A stretch of 33,961 bases of DNA. It comes from a bacterium. GTDB taxonomy: Bacteria > Bdellovibrionota_C > UBA2361 > OMII01. The position numbers and the translations under genes are program-made. The notes under the pieces were generated by a model. It saw nothing but the letters and a program-made list of their open reading frames with translations, did not search any database and was not told the origin of the DNA. Positions 15,525 to 24,345 of this stretch are shown piece after piece (position 1 is the stretch's first letter; each line of letters opens with the position of its first letter). The stretch covers positions 1 to 33,961 of the forward strand of contig JAFMJG010000013.1 in assembly GCA_017853605.1 (NCBI GenBank), in the 5' to 3' direction.

Positions 15525-16151
15525 TTAAACGACATGAGCGGGCTCAACGTCGTCGAGCTCTGCCATATTCCGGTATCCCTGGTAGTGGGCCTTAAGCTTC
15601 TCCCGCATGATGAGCCGGGAGCGGTGAAGCCTGCTCTTAACGGCCGGCACCGAAAGCTGCAGGATCCTTCCAACGGTCTCGTTTGAGAGCCCATCGATGT
15701 CCCTGAGGATAAAGATCGCCTTGTAATCCTCGGGCAGCTGGTCCACGGCGCATTGGATTGCGGTGCGAAGCTCATGACGTGAGGTCATGAAATCCACATC
15801 ATACAGCTCAGTGCGGTTGCCGACCCAATTCTGCTTTATGGTGGGCTCGACATCTTCGAGCGACACGGATCGGCGGCGGTTACGGGCGCGGATCTTCATG
15901 AAGCTGGCGTTCATGGTTACCCGGTACAGCCAGCTTGAGAACTGTGCCTTGTGCTCGAAGCTCTGCACCTTTGTGAGCACGGTGATAAAAACTTCCTGAA
16001 GAATCTCCTCGGCATCTTCCTGGCAGCGGGTAATCCTCAGGGCTAAGTTGAGGACCTTCGAGCCGTACCTTTCCACCAACTCCTCGAAGCAGTCATCCTG
16101 GCGGCTCGTTACTCCCTTAACAAGTTCAACGTCCGTTCTTCGTGTGGCCAT
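15525..16151 (-). CDS. ECF-type RNA polymerase sigma factor (sigma-70 family, RpoE-like)
   Basis: CFEELVERYGSKVLNLALRITRCQEDAEEILQEVFITVLTKVQSFEHKAQFSSWLYRVTMNASFMKIR (region 2); AVDQLPEDYKAIFILRDIDGLSNETVGRILQLSVPAVKSRLHRSRLIMREKL (region 4). Start chosen at MATRRTDVEL; ORF open to 16196. Confidence 0.93.
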   Translation of the reverse strand: MATRRTDVELVKGVTSRQDDCFEELVERYGSKVLNLALRITRCQEDAEEILQEVFITVLTKVQSFEHKAQFSSWLYRVTMNASFMKIRARNRRRSVSLEDVEPTIKQNWVGNRTELYDVDFMTSRHELRTAIQCAVDQLPEDYKAIFILRDIDGLSNETVGRILQLSVPAVKSRLHRSRLIMREKLKAHYQGYRNMAELDDVEPAHVV

Positions 16152-16532
16152 AGCTCCCTCCAAAAAACCGTCTCCCAATGGTCTCCAACCTGTCATAGCT
16201 TCGTTGCCCAGTTGTCACGGATTTGTAAAAACGGCCGCAGCAATTCGGTGAATTTTGTCACTGCAACGCTTCCCGCGGGCGTCGCAAAAAGGAGAGAGAA
16301 TGCCGGCTCACTGTGCTTGTGTAGTGGTCTTAGCGGGTTAGGATCTGGCGAAACGCGAGCGCCCCCTTGGGCCGGGCGCGGGGTCCTCCAGGGCAGCGTA
16401 AATGGGCGGCCCACGGCGAATTCGCTTGACTGCAGAAAGCGCCAGCCGGTACCCGGGAGTGAACGGGCATGACATCTGCGCCAAAGCGTGACAATATCCT
16501 GCGGTCAGAAAAAGAGAGAGGCTCGCCGCCAT

Positions 16533-16817
16533 ATGCCAAGAACAGTCCTGTGCGCAAAATTTCACAAAGAGCTCCCCGGCCTAGAAAAGCCCCCGTTTGG
16601 CGGAGAGATCGGAACGAAGATCTTCGAGAGGGTGTCCCAGCAGGCCTGGGACCAGTGGAGCAAGGACGTCCAGATCAAGGTGCTTAACGAGTACCGGCTC
16701 AACATGGGCGACCCCCGCGACTACAAGGTGCTCGTTGACCAGATGCTCCGTTTTCTCGGCCTAGAGGATGGGGCGGTTGCTGAGGTTGAGAACTCTGAGC
16801 GGGGCCGCCGTCAATGA
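16533..16817 (+). CDS. YggX-like Fe(2+)-trafficking / oxidative damage protection protein
   Basis: MPRTVLCAKFHKELPGLEKPPFGGEIGTKIFERVSQQAWDQWSKDVQIKVLNEYRLNMGDPRDYKVLVDQMLRFLG matches the YggX family pattern. Confidence 0.9.
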   Translation: MPRTVLCAKFHKELPGLEKPPFGGEIGTKIFERVSQQAWDQWSKDVQIKVLNEYRLNMGDPRDYKVLVDQMLRFLGLEDGAVAEVENSERGRRQ

Positions 16818-17623
16818 CCGTAGCCCTGGTTGGAGTCGGCAATCTCGGAAAAGCCCTCCTTGAGAGCCTGCTCGCCTCTTCGTACCGGTCCGAGGATGTT
16901 ATTCTCATAGAGCGTGGTGAGGAGGAGCGGCTAGCCTTGTCGCGTCGGTACGGGTGCCGGGTTGGCCAGAGCGTGCCCCCTGGCACCCATCTGGGAGCGG
17001 GGGATGTCATCGTGCTCACCGTTAAGCCCCAGGATGCTGACACGGCGTGCGCCCAGCTCAGGCCAGTGCTCACCCGCGATGTCGTGGTGCTCTCGTGCAT
17101 GGCGGGAGTTTCATGCCGGAGCCTCGCTGGATTCCTCGGAACCCCCAAAGTCGCGCGAGCGATGCCAAACCTGGGCGCGGCTTTCCGCGAAAGCGCGTCT
17201 GCTGTCTTCATGCCGCCGGAGCTGTCGGATGACGAGGTGCGGCATGTGCTCGCCATAGTCAACTCGTGTGGAAAGGCGTGGAGGGTCGAGCGCGAAGAGC
17301 TGATCGATGTGGCGACGGCTGTGGCGGGAAGCGGCCCAGCCTACCTCTGCTGGCTGGCGGAGCAGCTGGAGGGAGTGGCGATCGAGTCTGGATTTGCGCC
17401 CCACGATGCCCATGCCCTCGTTCTCCAGACCTTCAAGGGCGCAATAAGCGTCTTGGAGGGCTCGGCAGAGAGCTTCGCGTCGCTGCGAAAGCGTGTCACG
17501 TCGCCAAACGGCACAACTGCTGCAGCAATCTCGGTGCTCGACGAGCGAGTGGCATCGGATCATGTGCGGGATGCTGTCAGGGCGGCGCTCCAGCGGGCCC
17601 GCGAGCTGAGCGGCGTGCGCTAG
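16814..17623 (+). CDS. proC: Pyrroline-5-carboxylate reductase
   Basis: 269 aa; VALVGVGNLGKALLESLL Rossmann motif, VKPQD, VSCMAGVS, RAMPNLGA, VAGSGPAYL, TSPNGTTAAAISVLDE. Overlaps the previous gene by ATGA. Confidence 0.96.
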   Translation: MTVALVGVGNLGKALLESLLASSYRSEDVILIERGEEERLALSRRYGCRVGQSVPPGTHLGAGDVIVLTVKPQDADTACAQLRPVLTRDVVVLSCMAGVSCRSLAGFLGTPKVARAMPNLGAAFRESASAVFMPPELSDDEVRHVLAIVNSCGKAWRVEREELIDVATAVAGSGPAYLCWLAEQLEGVAIESGFAPHDAHALVLQTFKGAISVLEGSAESFASLRKRVTSPNGTTAAAISVLDERVASDHVRDAVRAALQRARELSGVR

Positions 17624-17824
17624 TCGGGCGCGGTCATTAGGCTCGTAGCTCGTCACGCACGCTCTCAGCAGCATGAGGTCGGCGTGGGGCAGATTTTTCC
17701 TGGTCCAACCGCCCAAACTTCCTTTCTTTTTCTCCTGCGGGTTTTCTCCTCAAGCGTTCGGCGGGCTCCTCCGATACTCCCCTTACAGGCGAGAAAGACA
17801 GTAAATCGCCGGAATCCGCTGTAC

Positions 17825-17932
17825 CCGCCGATGTCGTTACGAAAGGAAGCATTCGGCGGTTAGTCCAAGGATGGATTAGCAGTTCAATCGCAGCCGACTT
17901 GAGAAGCGCAGTTCCTGCCAGTCTGTGGCAGG
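17825..17932 (+). promoter_or_regulatory. Two stem-loops in the fliS leader
   Basis: ccgccgatg (17825-17833) / cattcggcgg (17850-17859) with one bulge; cctgcca-gtctg-tggcagg (17914-17932), 7-bp stem. Confidence 0.35.
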
Positions 17933-17980
17933 GCTCGGGTGGCGAACTTGATGAGCTAAACAACCGAGGATTACACCAAT

Positions 17981-18433
17981 ATGTACGGCAAAAACCCGCA
18001 CGACGCATACCAAGCAGTTCAGGTTACGACGACCGACCGCGGCCGCCTGCTTCTGATGATGTACGAAGGGGCGATCAAATTCCTCAAGCTTTCCGTGGTG
18101 GGACTTGAGGAGAAGGACATCCCTAAGTTCTGCCGCTACCTGGGCAAGGGCCAGGCAATCATCGCGGAGCTCATGAACACGCTAGACTTCGAGAAGGGAG
18201 GGTCCATCGCCCGTGACCTCGACCGCCTGTACGACTTTATGCTCTTCTACCTAAGCGAAGCGAACTTGTACCGTGACCAGGTGCGCATCACGAAGGTCAT
18301 CGGGCTCATAGACACGATTTACTCGGCGTATCGAGAGATCATCGAGGGCAAGGCAGCAGATGCCCCGATGTCCTCGACGGTCGAGGCGGAGAAGATCGGG
18401 GAAGCCCTGCGCAAGCTTCAGGTGGCCCTGTAA
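17981..18433 (+). CDS. fliS: Flagellar export chaperone FliS
   Basis: 150 aa; PHDAYQAVQVTTTDRGRLLLMMYEGAIKFLK...YLGKGQAIIAELMNTLDFEKGGSIARDLDRLYDFMLFYLSEAN. Confidence 0.95.
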   Translation: MYGKNPHDAYQAVQVTTTDRGRLLLMMYEGAIKFLKLSVVGLEEKDIPKFCRYLGKGQAIIAELMNTLDFEKGGSIARDLDRLYDFMLFYLSEANLYRDQVRITKVIGLIDTIYSAYREIIEGKAADAPMSSTVEAEKIGEALRKLQVAL

Positions 18434-18559
18434 GGCGAGACACATCAGCCGGTTAGGCATATTGGGGCGCTTCAGCCATGGCCCTGTCCATTTCGGCAGC
18501 CCAAGGCCCAGGAGACGCATCCTAACCTTCACGTCCCCCTCCATTTAAAGCCGGGGGCT

Positions 18560-21376
18560 ATGCCTCGCCGCGAGCAAGCGGCCTGGCTTCGTGATGGGCT
18601 TACCATGGTTAACGTACGCAAGCTTGCAGAACAGATTCGCCACGAGATCGACAGGAGCCTGAGTCTCAGCGCTCCGGGCGCCGGCGGCACCTTGCCCGCT
18701 GATGAGGCGCTGCTTTGGCAGAGCGGCGAGAGAGATTTTGCGAAGATTTTGGGGAGCCTCCCTCATGGGGAGAACTGCACTGCAGTTGAGATCGGCTGCC
18801 GCCATGGGCGCATGCTCAAGGCTGCATCGCGCAACTTCGGCAGGGTCGTTGGAATTGATGTCTCAGAGCTGGCTATCGCCCGTGCACGGGATGCGCTGGG
18901 CGCCAACCCGAAAGTTGAGCTGGCCGCGAGCCATGAGCTCGATCTACGGCCCATTTCGGACTGCTCCGCTGACCTGGTGTGGAGCTTCTCTGCGCTATCG
19001 ACCATGCCCCCGCTCGCGGTCGCGTCCTTCCTTAGGGACAGCAGGCGAGTGCTTAAGGCTAGCGGGGCGCTCCGCATCCAGCTTCTCTTCGGGCGGGAGC
19101 TCGTTATTAAGAGCGACGACATCCTTCATCCTCGAGTGTACCAGCGGGAGGCCTTCGAGCAGGCGGCTCGGCTGGCAGGGATGCGGGTAGCGGCCACAGA
19201 GCCTTCGCTGCCGGAGCTTAGCAGCGCCCTGCGGGCTCGCGGCGTGGAGTCAGCGACGCTCACATTGGTGCCTGATGGAGCGCCAGCATCGGTGGAGGCG
19301 ATAGCGCAGGCGCTGACGACCCTGAGCGGCGAAGAGTCCCCCTCTCTGCAGGCTCTTCCCGACCTTGAGGCCCTCTCAAAGATCGGGTTTGCTGCAGCCT
19401 TGGCGGAGCGGGGTGAGGAAGGGCGGGCCAGGCAGGTGCTTACCTACGTCGAGACGTGCTGTCGAGTCGCCGCAATGGACATTCAGGACATACTGGAGCG
19501 CGTAGTGGCAAAAGCCTCAGAGGTGCCTGCTGCGCCGGTCTCGGGCGATGCAGCGGCTCTTGCCGGCAACATGGAGGTGGTCCGCGAGCGTTTTCCGGCG
19601 GCATACCGCATCCTCTCTGAGGCGGGGAATGCCCCATCCGGAAAGGTGCGAGTGACGGGCACATCCCAGGGCCCGGCGGTCTGGCGAGAGGGGACCTGCC
19701 TCGATCACGCCGAGAAACCCCAGCAAGCGGCCGCCACCTGGGCCTCTCGTGCGCTCCTTGAAAAACGCGCTGCAGAGGCGCAGTCGGTCCTCGTTGTCGG
19801 ATTCGGGGGCGGCTACCACCTTGAGGAGCTGGCGCGGGGCAGCCGGCGAGAGGTTTGGTGTTTTGAGCCGAGCGCCGAGGCCCTCCACGCTGCCCTTGCC
19901 TCGCGGGACCTGCGGGCTTGCCTGAGGCAGCTTCGGGGGCTGTCGGTGTCACAGCCGGACCAGGACGCGCTCGACCAGGCGCAGGAGATCCTCGTGCGCC
20001 CCCAAAACGCGATGTTCGACGGCGAGCTCGTCCAGCCGCTTCGCTCGCAGATGGTCTCCCGCCAGGGACTCTCGCTGCTTCACCCCCGAATCGCGGTGCT
20101 TGGGCCGCTGCAGGGCGGAACAACGACGACCGGTTTCTACACGCAGGCGGCCCTGCAGCGCATCGGGCAGTGCTCCCGCGGAATGGACATGAGCGGCTTC
20201 AACAAGGGATATGAGCTGCTCGATGAAATGGTGCGCTCAGAGGGCGGCAGGGCGATTTCGAGATCGGCGTATGTCCAGGCGCTCACGACTGCGATGATGC
20301 AGAACTTCGAGGAGAAGCCGATTGACCTTCTCGTGTGCATGGCCCAGGCACCGGCCTCAGCTGCCTTCCTGGCCGAGATGCGGCGCCGGGGCGTCGTTAC
20401 TGCGCTCTGGTTCGTTGAGGACTACCTTCGCTTTACGTACTGGCGGGACATCGCAAAACACTACGACTTCGTGTTCACGATACAGAAGGGGGAATGCATT
20501 GATTCCATCAAGCGGGCCGGGGCTGGCGCCGTCCACTACCTGCCGATGGCATGCGATCCCCTGCTGCACCGGCCAATGGCGCTGGCTCCCGCGGAGCGCG
20601 AGGAGTGGGGCTCGCCGATCTCGTTTGTCGGGGCAGGGTACCACAATCGGCAGCAGATGTTTGCCTCGCTGGCGCACCTGCCCTTCAAGATTTGGGGCAG
20701 CGAGTGGCCCAGCTGCCGGCCATTTGACGCGATGGTGCAGCAAAATGCCCGCAGGATATCGCCTGAGGAGTACGTCAAAATCTTCAACGCATCAGCGATA
20801 AACCTTAACCTCCACTCCAGCACGGAGCGAGATGGAGTGGAGCCGAATGGGGACTTCGTCAACCCGCGCACCTTTGAGTTGGCTGCATGCGGCGCCTTTC
20901 AGCTGGTCGATGAGCGATCCCTGCTCGGGGAGTGCTTCACTGTTGGGCAGGAGCTGGCCACGTTCAGCAGCCTCGCCGACCTCAAGGACAAGATCGCCTA
21001 CTTCAGCGAGCGTCCCGAGGAGCGTGCTGCCTTTGCCGCGCGCGCGAGAGAGAGGGCGCTTCGTGACCACACGTATGACAAGCGGATGCAGCAGATGCTG
21101 GCGCTCATTTACGGCACCAAGTTCCAGCACCTCAAGGCCAGGGAGTCCTCCAGCCCCTGGAGCAAGATGGTGGAACGCAGCTCGGCCTGTCCGGAGCTTC
21201 GCGCCCGCTGTGAGACAGCGCGAGAGCGCGGGGAGCAGCCAACGCTGGACGCGCTCGTGTCTGATATTGTGACGGGCAAGGGGAAGCTCTCCGAAACTGA
21301 GCAGAAGCTCATGTTCCTGTTTCACGTGAAGAAGCACATCCTGCGGCCAGCCACGGCTGCCAAAGAGGGGGCGTAG
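18560..21376 (+). CDS. Multidomain protein: class I SAM methyltransferase-like N-terminus, Rossmann-like middle, CgeB-like glycosyltransferase C-terminus
   Basis: AVEIGCRHGRMLKAASRNFGRVVGIDVSELAIARAR (SAM motif I); VLVVGFGGGYHLEELARG...VWCFEPSAEAL; C-term WFVEDYLRFTYWRDIAKHYDFVFTIQKG...HYLPMACDPLLHRP...ISFVGAGYHNRQQMF...FVNPRTFELAACGAFQLVDER. Alternative start at 18605 (MVNVRKLAEQ). Confidence 0.85.
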   Translation: MPRREQAAWLRDGLTMVNVRKLAEQIRHEIDRSLSLSAPGAGGTLPADEALLWQSGERDFAKILGSLPHGENCTAVEIGCRHGRMLKAASRNFGRVVGIDVSELAIARARDALGANPKVELAASHELDLRPISDCSADLVWSFSALSTMPPLAVASFLRDSRRVLKASGALRIQLLFGRELVIKSDDILHPRVYQREAFEQAARLAGMRVAATEPSLPELSSALRARGVESATLTLVPDGAPASVEAIAQALTTLSGEESPSLQALPDLEALSKIGFAAALAERGEEGRARQVLTYVETCCRVAAMDIQDILERVVAKASEVPAAPVSGDAAALAGNMEVVRERFPAAYRILSEAGNAPSGKVRVTGTSQGPAVWREGTCLDHAEKPQQAAATWASRALLEKRAAEAQSVLVVGFGGGYHLEELARGSRREVWCFEPSAEALHAALASRDLRACLRQLRGLSVSQPDQDALDQAQEILVRPQNAMFDGELVQPLRSQMVSRQGLSLLHPRIAVLGPLQGGTTTTGFYTQAALQRIGQCSRGMDMSGFNKGYELLDEMVRSEGGRAISRSAYVQALTTAMMQNFEEKPIDLLVCMAQAPASAAFLAEMRRRGVVTALWFVEDYLRFTYWRDIAKHYDFVFTIQKGECIDSIKRAGAGAVHYLPMACDPLLHRPMALAPAEREEWGSPISFVGAGYHNRQQMFASLAHLPFKIWGSEWPSCRPFDAMVQQNARRISPEEYVKIFNASAINLNLHSSTERDGVEPNGDFVNPRTFELAACGAFQLVDERSLLGECFTVGQELATFSSLADLKDKIAYFSERPEERAAFAARARERALRDHTYDKRMQQMLALIYGTKFQHLKARESSSPWSKMVERSSACPELRARCETARERGEQPTLDALVSDIVTGKGKLSETEQKLMFLFHVKKHILRPATAAKEGA

Positions 21377-21380
21377 CACG

Positions 21381-23030
21381 ATGAAAAAGCGATACCCACA
21401 CAAGAGCAAGGTGCTGCTGGTGAACATCACCCGCCTCGGGGACATGCTCCAGGCGACACCGACGATCGCCGGCTTGAAGGCTGAAAATCCGGACTGCCAC
21501 ATCACCGTGCTGGTCGAGAAGCAGTTTGCTGACGTGTGCCACGTGATCCCAAATATAGACGAGGTCCTAGGGCTCGACCTTGGCCTCGTATGCCGAAGCC
21601 TCGACCGCGAGGGGGACGGGATCGTGGACGCATACGAGTATGTTGATGAAATGGTCCAGCGGCTGCGTGCAGAGAGCTTTGACTACTGCCTCAACATGTC
21701 GTCCTCGGCATATACCGCACTGCTGCTGAACCTCGTGGGAATAGGCCGAAACGGGGGGTGGACCTCAGATGAGTTGGGCTATCGGGTGATAGAGTCAGAG
21801 TGGGCGCAGCTCTTTGCCACATCTGTCTTCCACCAAAACCGGCAGTACAACTCCCTTAACCTCGTCGACGTGTTTCGTTGCTCAGCTGATGTCGAGAAGC
21901 ATCCGCAAAAGCTTCTCATCAACGTAACTCCTGAATCGCTCTCGCACTGCGAGAGCCTCCTCTCCTCTGCCGGGTTTTCAAATACGGGGCCCTTGATTGC
22001 GGTTCAGGCGGGGGCGAGCCAGGCCAAGCGCCAGTGGTCGCCGTCGAGGTTCATCGCCCTGATCAAGATCTTGGCTGAGCAGCACAACGCCAGGGTCGTC
22101 CTGACCGGATCGCCAAAAGAGGCCGCAATCGTTGATCCGATCGTGGCGGGCTGCCGCTCGCCGAACGTCGTGTCCCTGGTTGGGAAGACCACCGTGCCAC
22201 AGCTGGCTGCCATGCTGAAGCTTGCGGACATCCTTGTGACGGGCGACACCGGCCCGATGCACATGGCAGTTGCAGTGGGGACACCGGTGGTCTCGATGTT
22301 CCTGGCCTCGGCCTACGGGTTTGAGACTGGGCCATACAGCGCAGACAACATTGTGCTGCAGCCTGTGATCGGGTGTGGGCCGTGCAACCCAAACAAGAGC
22401 TGCGGGCGGCCGGACTGCCACGACCAGATTACGCCGGAGCTTATTGCGCACCTGACGATGCAGCGGCTGGGCGGTCCAGTGCTCGAAATCTCCCCTGGGA
22501 TCGCTGATCCGGCAAAAGTGACGGTATACCGCTCCGCATTTGATGAGCACGGCTTCTGCGATCTCATCCCGATTAACGGAAAGCCCCTGGATCCCCTGGA
22601 CAGATACCGTCGGGCGTACCGCCAGCTGTGGCTTGAGGACCTCGGAGGTCTCGAGGTGGCTTCCAGCGAGCTTCCTCAGGCGCCCGGCCTTGCGGTGCTT
22701 GATGATGGGCTGAAGGGGCTTGAGGAGATAGTGGCGTGTGCTCAGGCTGGACAGGAGCTGATCAAGAGCCTTGAGAGGTGTATCAGGGATGTTTCGGTGC
22801 CGGCTGCACACCTGGGAAAGGTCAACGACCAGCTGACCGCCTTGGACAATAAAATCGAGAACTTAGGCTTTCAGTTTGGGCCCCTTGAGTCGTTGAGCAG
22901 GATGTTCGTCTTCGCCAAGGAGAATTTAAAGGGGTCGGATCCGCTCGACCTCGCATCTCAAATGAACAGGGCCTACCGGGATCTGGAACGTCGGTGCGGA
23001 AAGTTCGCCGCATACTACCGGGCAGTGTAG
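21381..23030 (+). CDS. Glycosyltransferase family 9 (heptosyltransferase-like) protein
   Basis: 549 aa; VLLVNITRLGDMLQATPTIAGLKAENPDCHITVLVEKQFADV; IAVQAGASQAKRQWSPSRFIALIKIL; LADILVTGDTGPMHMAVAVGTPVVSMF; Cys-rich CGPCNPNKSCGRPDCHD. Confidence 0.92.
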   Translation: MKKRYPHKSKVLLVNITRLGDMLQATPTIAGLKAENPDCHITVLVEKQFADVCHVIPNIDEVLGLDLGLVCRSLDREGDGIVDAYEYVDEMVQRLRAESFDYCLNMSSSAYTALLLNLVGIGRNGGWTSDELGYRVIESEWAQLFATSVFHQNRQYNSLNLVDVFRCSADVEKHPQKLLINVTPESLSHCESLLSSAGFSNTGPLIAVQAGASQAKRQWSPSRFIALIKILAEQHNARVVLTGSPKEAAIVDPIVAGCRSPNVVSLVGKTTVPQLAAMLKLADILVTGDTGPMHMAVAVGTPVVSMFLASAYGFETGPYSADNIVLQPVIGCGPCNPNKSCGRPDCHDQITPELIAHLTMQRLGGPVLEISPGIADPAKVTVYRSAFDEHGFCDLIPINGKPLDPLDRYRRAYRQLWLEDLGGLEVASSELPQAPGLAVLDDGLKGLEEIVACAQAGQELIKSLERCIRDVSVPAAHLGKVNDQLTALDNKIENLGFQFGPLESLSRMFVFAKENLKGSDPLDLASQMNRAYRDLERRCGKFAAYYRAV

Positions 23031-23065
23031 GCAGCGCTCTAGCACTAAGCATAAAGAGAGGCACT

Positions 23066-23674
23066 ATGATTCAGGTTCAGGTAAATGGCCAGGCGCTGGG
23101 CATCCCAGTTGAGCGCGTTCAATCGTTCGCTGACCTCATCGAGCTCGTGAAGTCGTCGATCGATCCCGAGCACATGGTCACAGCGATCCTCCTCGATGGG
23201 CGCGACATGCGGGATGAGGAGTGGACTATGAGCCCGGCGCAGCTCCAAGGCGACAGGCTTGAGTTCTCGTCTGGGCGCCCCGAAGTGTACGTGGCGGAGC
23301 GCCTCCAGGACGCCTCGTCGGTAGTGCGCTCTTGCTTCTTTGAGTTTCGTGACGCCAGAAAGGGTTTTCAGGACGGGGACACGACTGCGGGCAACAAGCG
23401 GCTGAAGGTGGCAGTTGACACTTTGAAGGCGTTCTTCGAGTGGTACGGAACGCTCATGCAGCTCGTGCCCGATGCGGCTCGCGCCAAGCTCGATATCTCA
23501 GAGGAGGTCGTCTCGATCTCTGAAACCTGCAAGAAGATCTGCCAACAGCAGCTCTACCAGTCGTGGTGGGCGCTGGGAGAGAGCATTGAGAAAGACCTTG
23601 AGCCCAAGCTGGACAAGCTTGAGGACACATGCCGAAAGGTCGCCCGTGAGGCGCAGGGTGGAGAGATAGCATAA
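23066..23674 (+). CDS. Hypothetical two-domain protein (beta-grasp-like N-terminus, helical C-terminus)
   Basis: 202 aa MIQVQVNGQALGIPVERVQSFADLIELVKSS...; closely follows the GT9 gene and is followed by a strong terminator; no family recognised. Confidence 0.8.
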   Translation: MIQVQVNGQALGIPVERVQSFADLIELVKSSIDPEHMVTAILLDGRDMRDEEWTMSPAQLQGDRLEFSSGRPEVYVAERLQDASSVVRSCFFEFRDARKGFQDGDTTAGNKRLKVAVDTLKAFFEWYGTLMQLVPDAARAKLDISEEVVSISETCKKICQQQLYQSWWALGESIEKDLEPKLDKLEDTCRKVAREAQGGEIA

Positions 23675-23694
23675 CTGTTCCGGGGCCCATGCCT

Positions 23695-23735
23695 TAAAAG
23701 CGCGCGAGGTGCAGTGGTGCCTCGCGCGCTTTTTC
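23695..23735 (+). terminator. Intrinsic terminator
   Basis: agcgcgcgagg (23699-23709) / cctcgcgcgct (23720-23730) perfect 11-bp stem, followed by TTTTT; A-run on the 5' side. Confidence 0.93.
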
Positions 23736-24345
23736 TTTTGTGCCTAGCCAAGCTTCCGCCGGTTTGCCAGGCCCGCCCTGAGGGCCCCCCGGGCAGAAAG
23801 GCGCGGCGAGCCAGCAGACAGCGCGCCTGGCCAGCTGGAGTGGGAGAGTGTCTTGTCTTTATTTGGGGAGCGGTAAGAGGAGAGTGGAATGAGCGAGAAA
23901 CCGAAAGAACCGAGAAAAAAATGAGACCTAAATTAACCAGCTATCCGAAGAGAGCAAAACCGAAAGAAACCTTGCTAACCTTACCTTCGCTCATCCACTC
24001 AGGTGATCGTTCTCCGATCGCATCAATGGACCCGTGCGCTGCCCAATCAGCAGCACCAAGGTAAGACGACATCCCGGCCTAAAAGGATTCCGGGTTGTTT
24101 GCTGGCGGCCGGCAGCGGCTGTGCGTGCGCGACTAGCGTCAGGCGCCCCCAAAATACGCAGTGTTTCCAGGATACTGCCCGGGCTGCCACGAGTGCCTGG
24201 GGAACTCCTGCCTGGGGCAGATTTTTGGGGCTTCGCACACCCCGGCCGCATCTTAACTCGTTAGGCAAAATCCCCTTAGCCGAATGGCAAAGCCTCGGTT
24301 GGGGGGCAACTACTGGAGCAGCGTACGGAGACTAACCAGGACGTA

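Noticed and set aside
17673-18108. Plus-strand open frame (GEKDSKSPESAVPADVVTKGSIRRLVQGWISSS...) upstream of fliS
   Set aside because: No ATG near its start and it would run about 128 nt into fliS in another frame; no recognised family.
19440-20123. 227-aa minus-strand ORF inside the glycosyltransferase fusion
   Set aside because: Pro/Arg/Gly-rich antisense shadow of a well-supported CDS.
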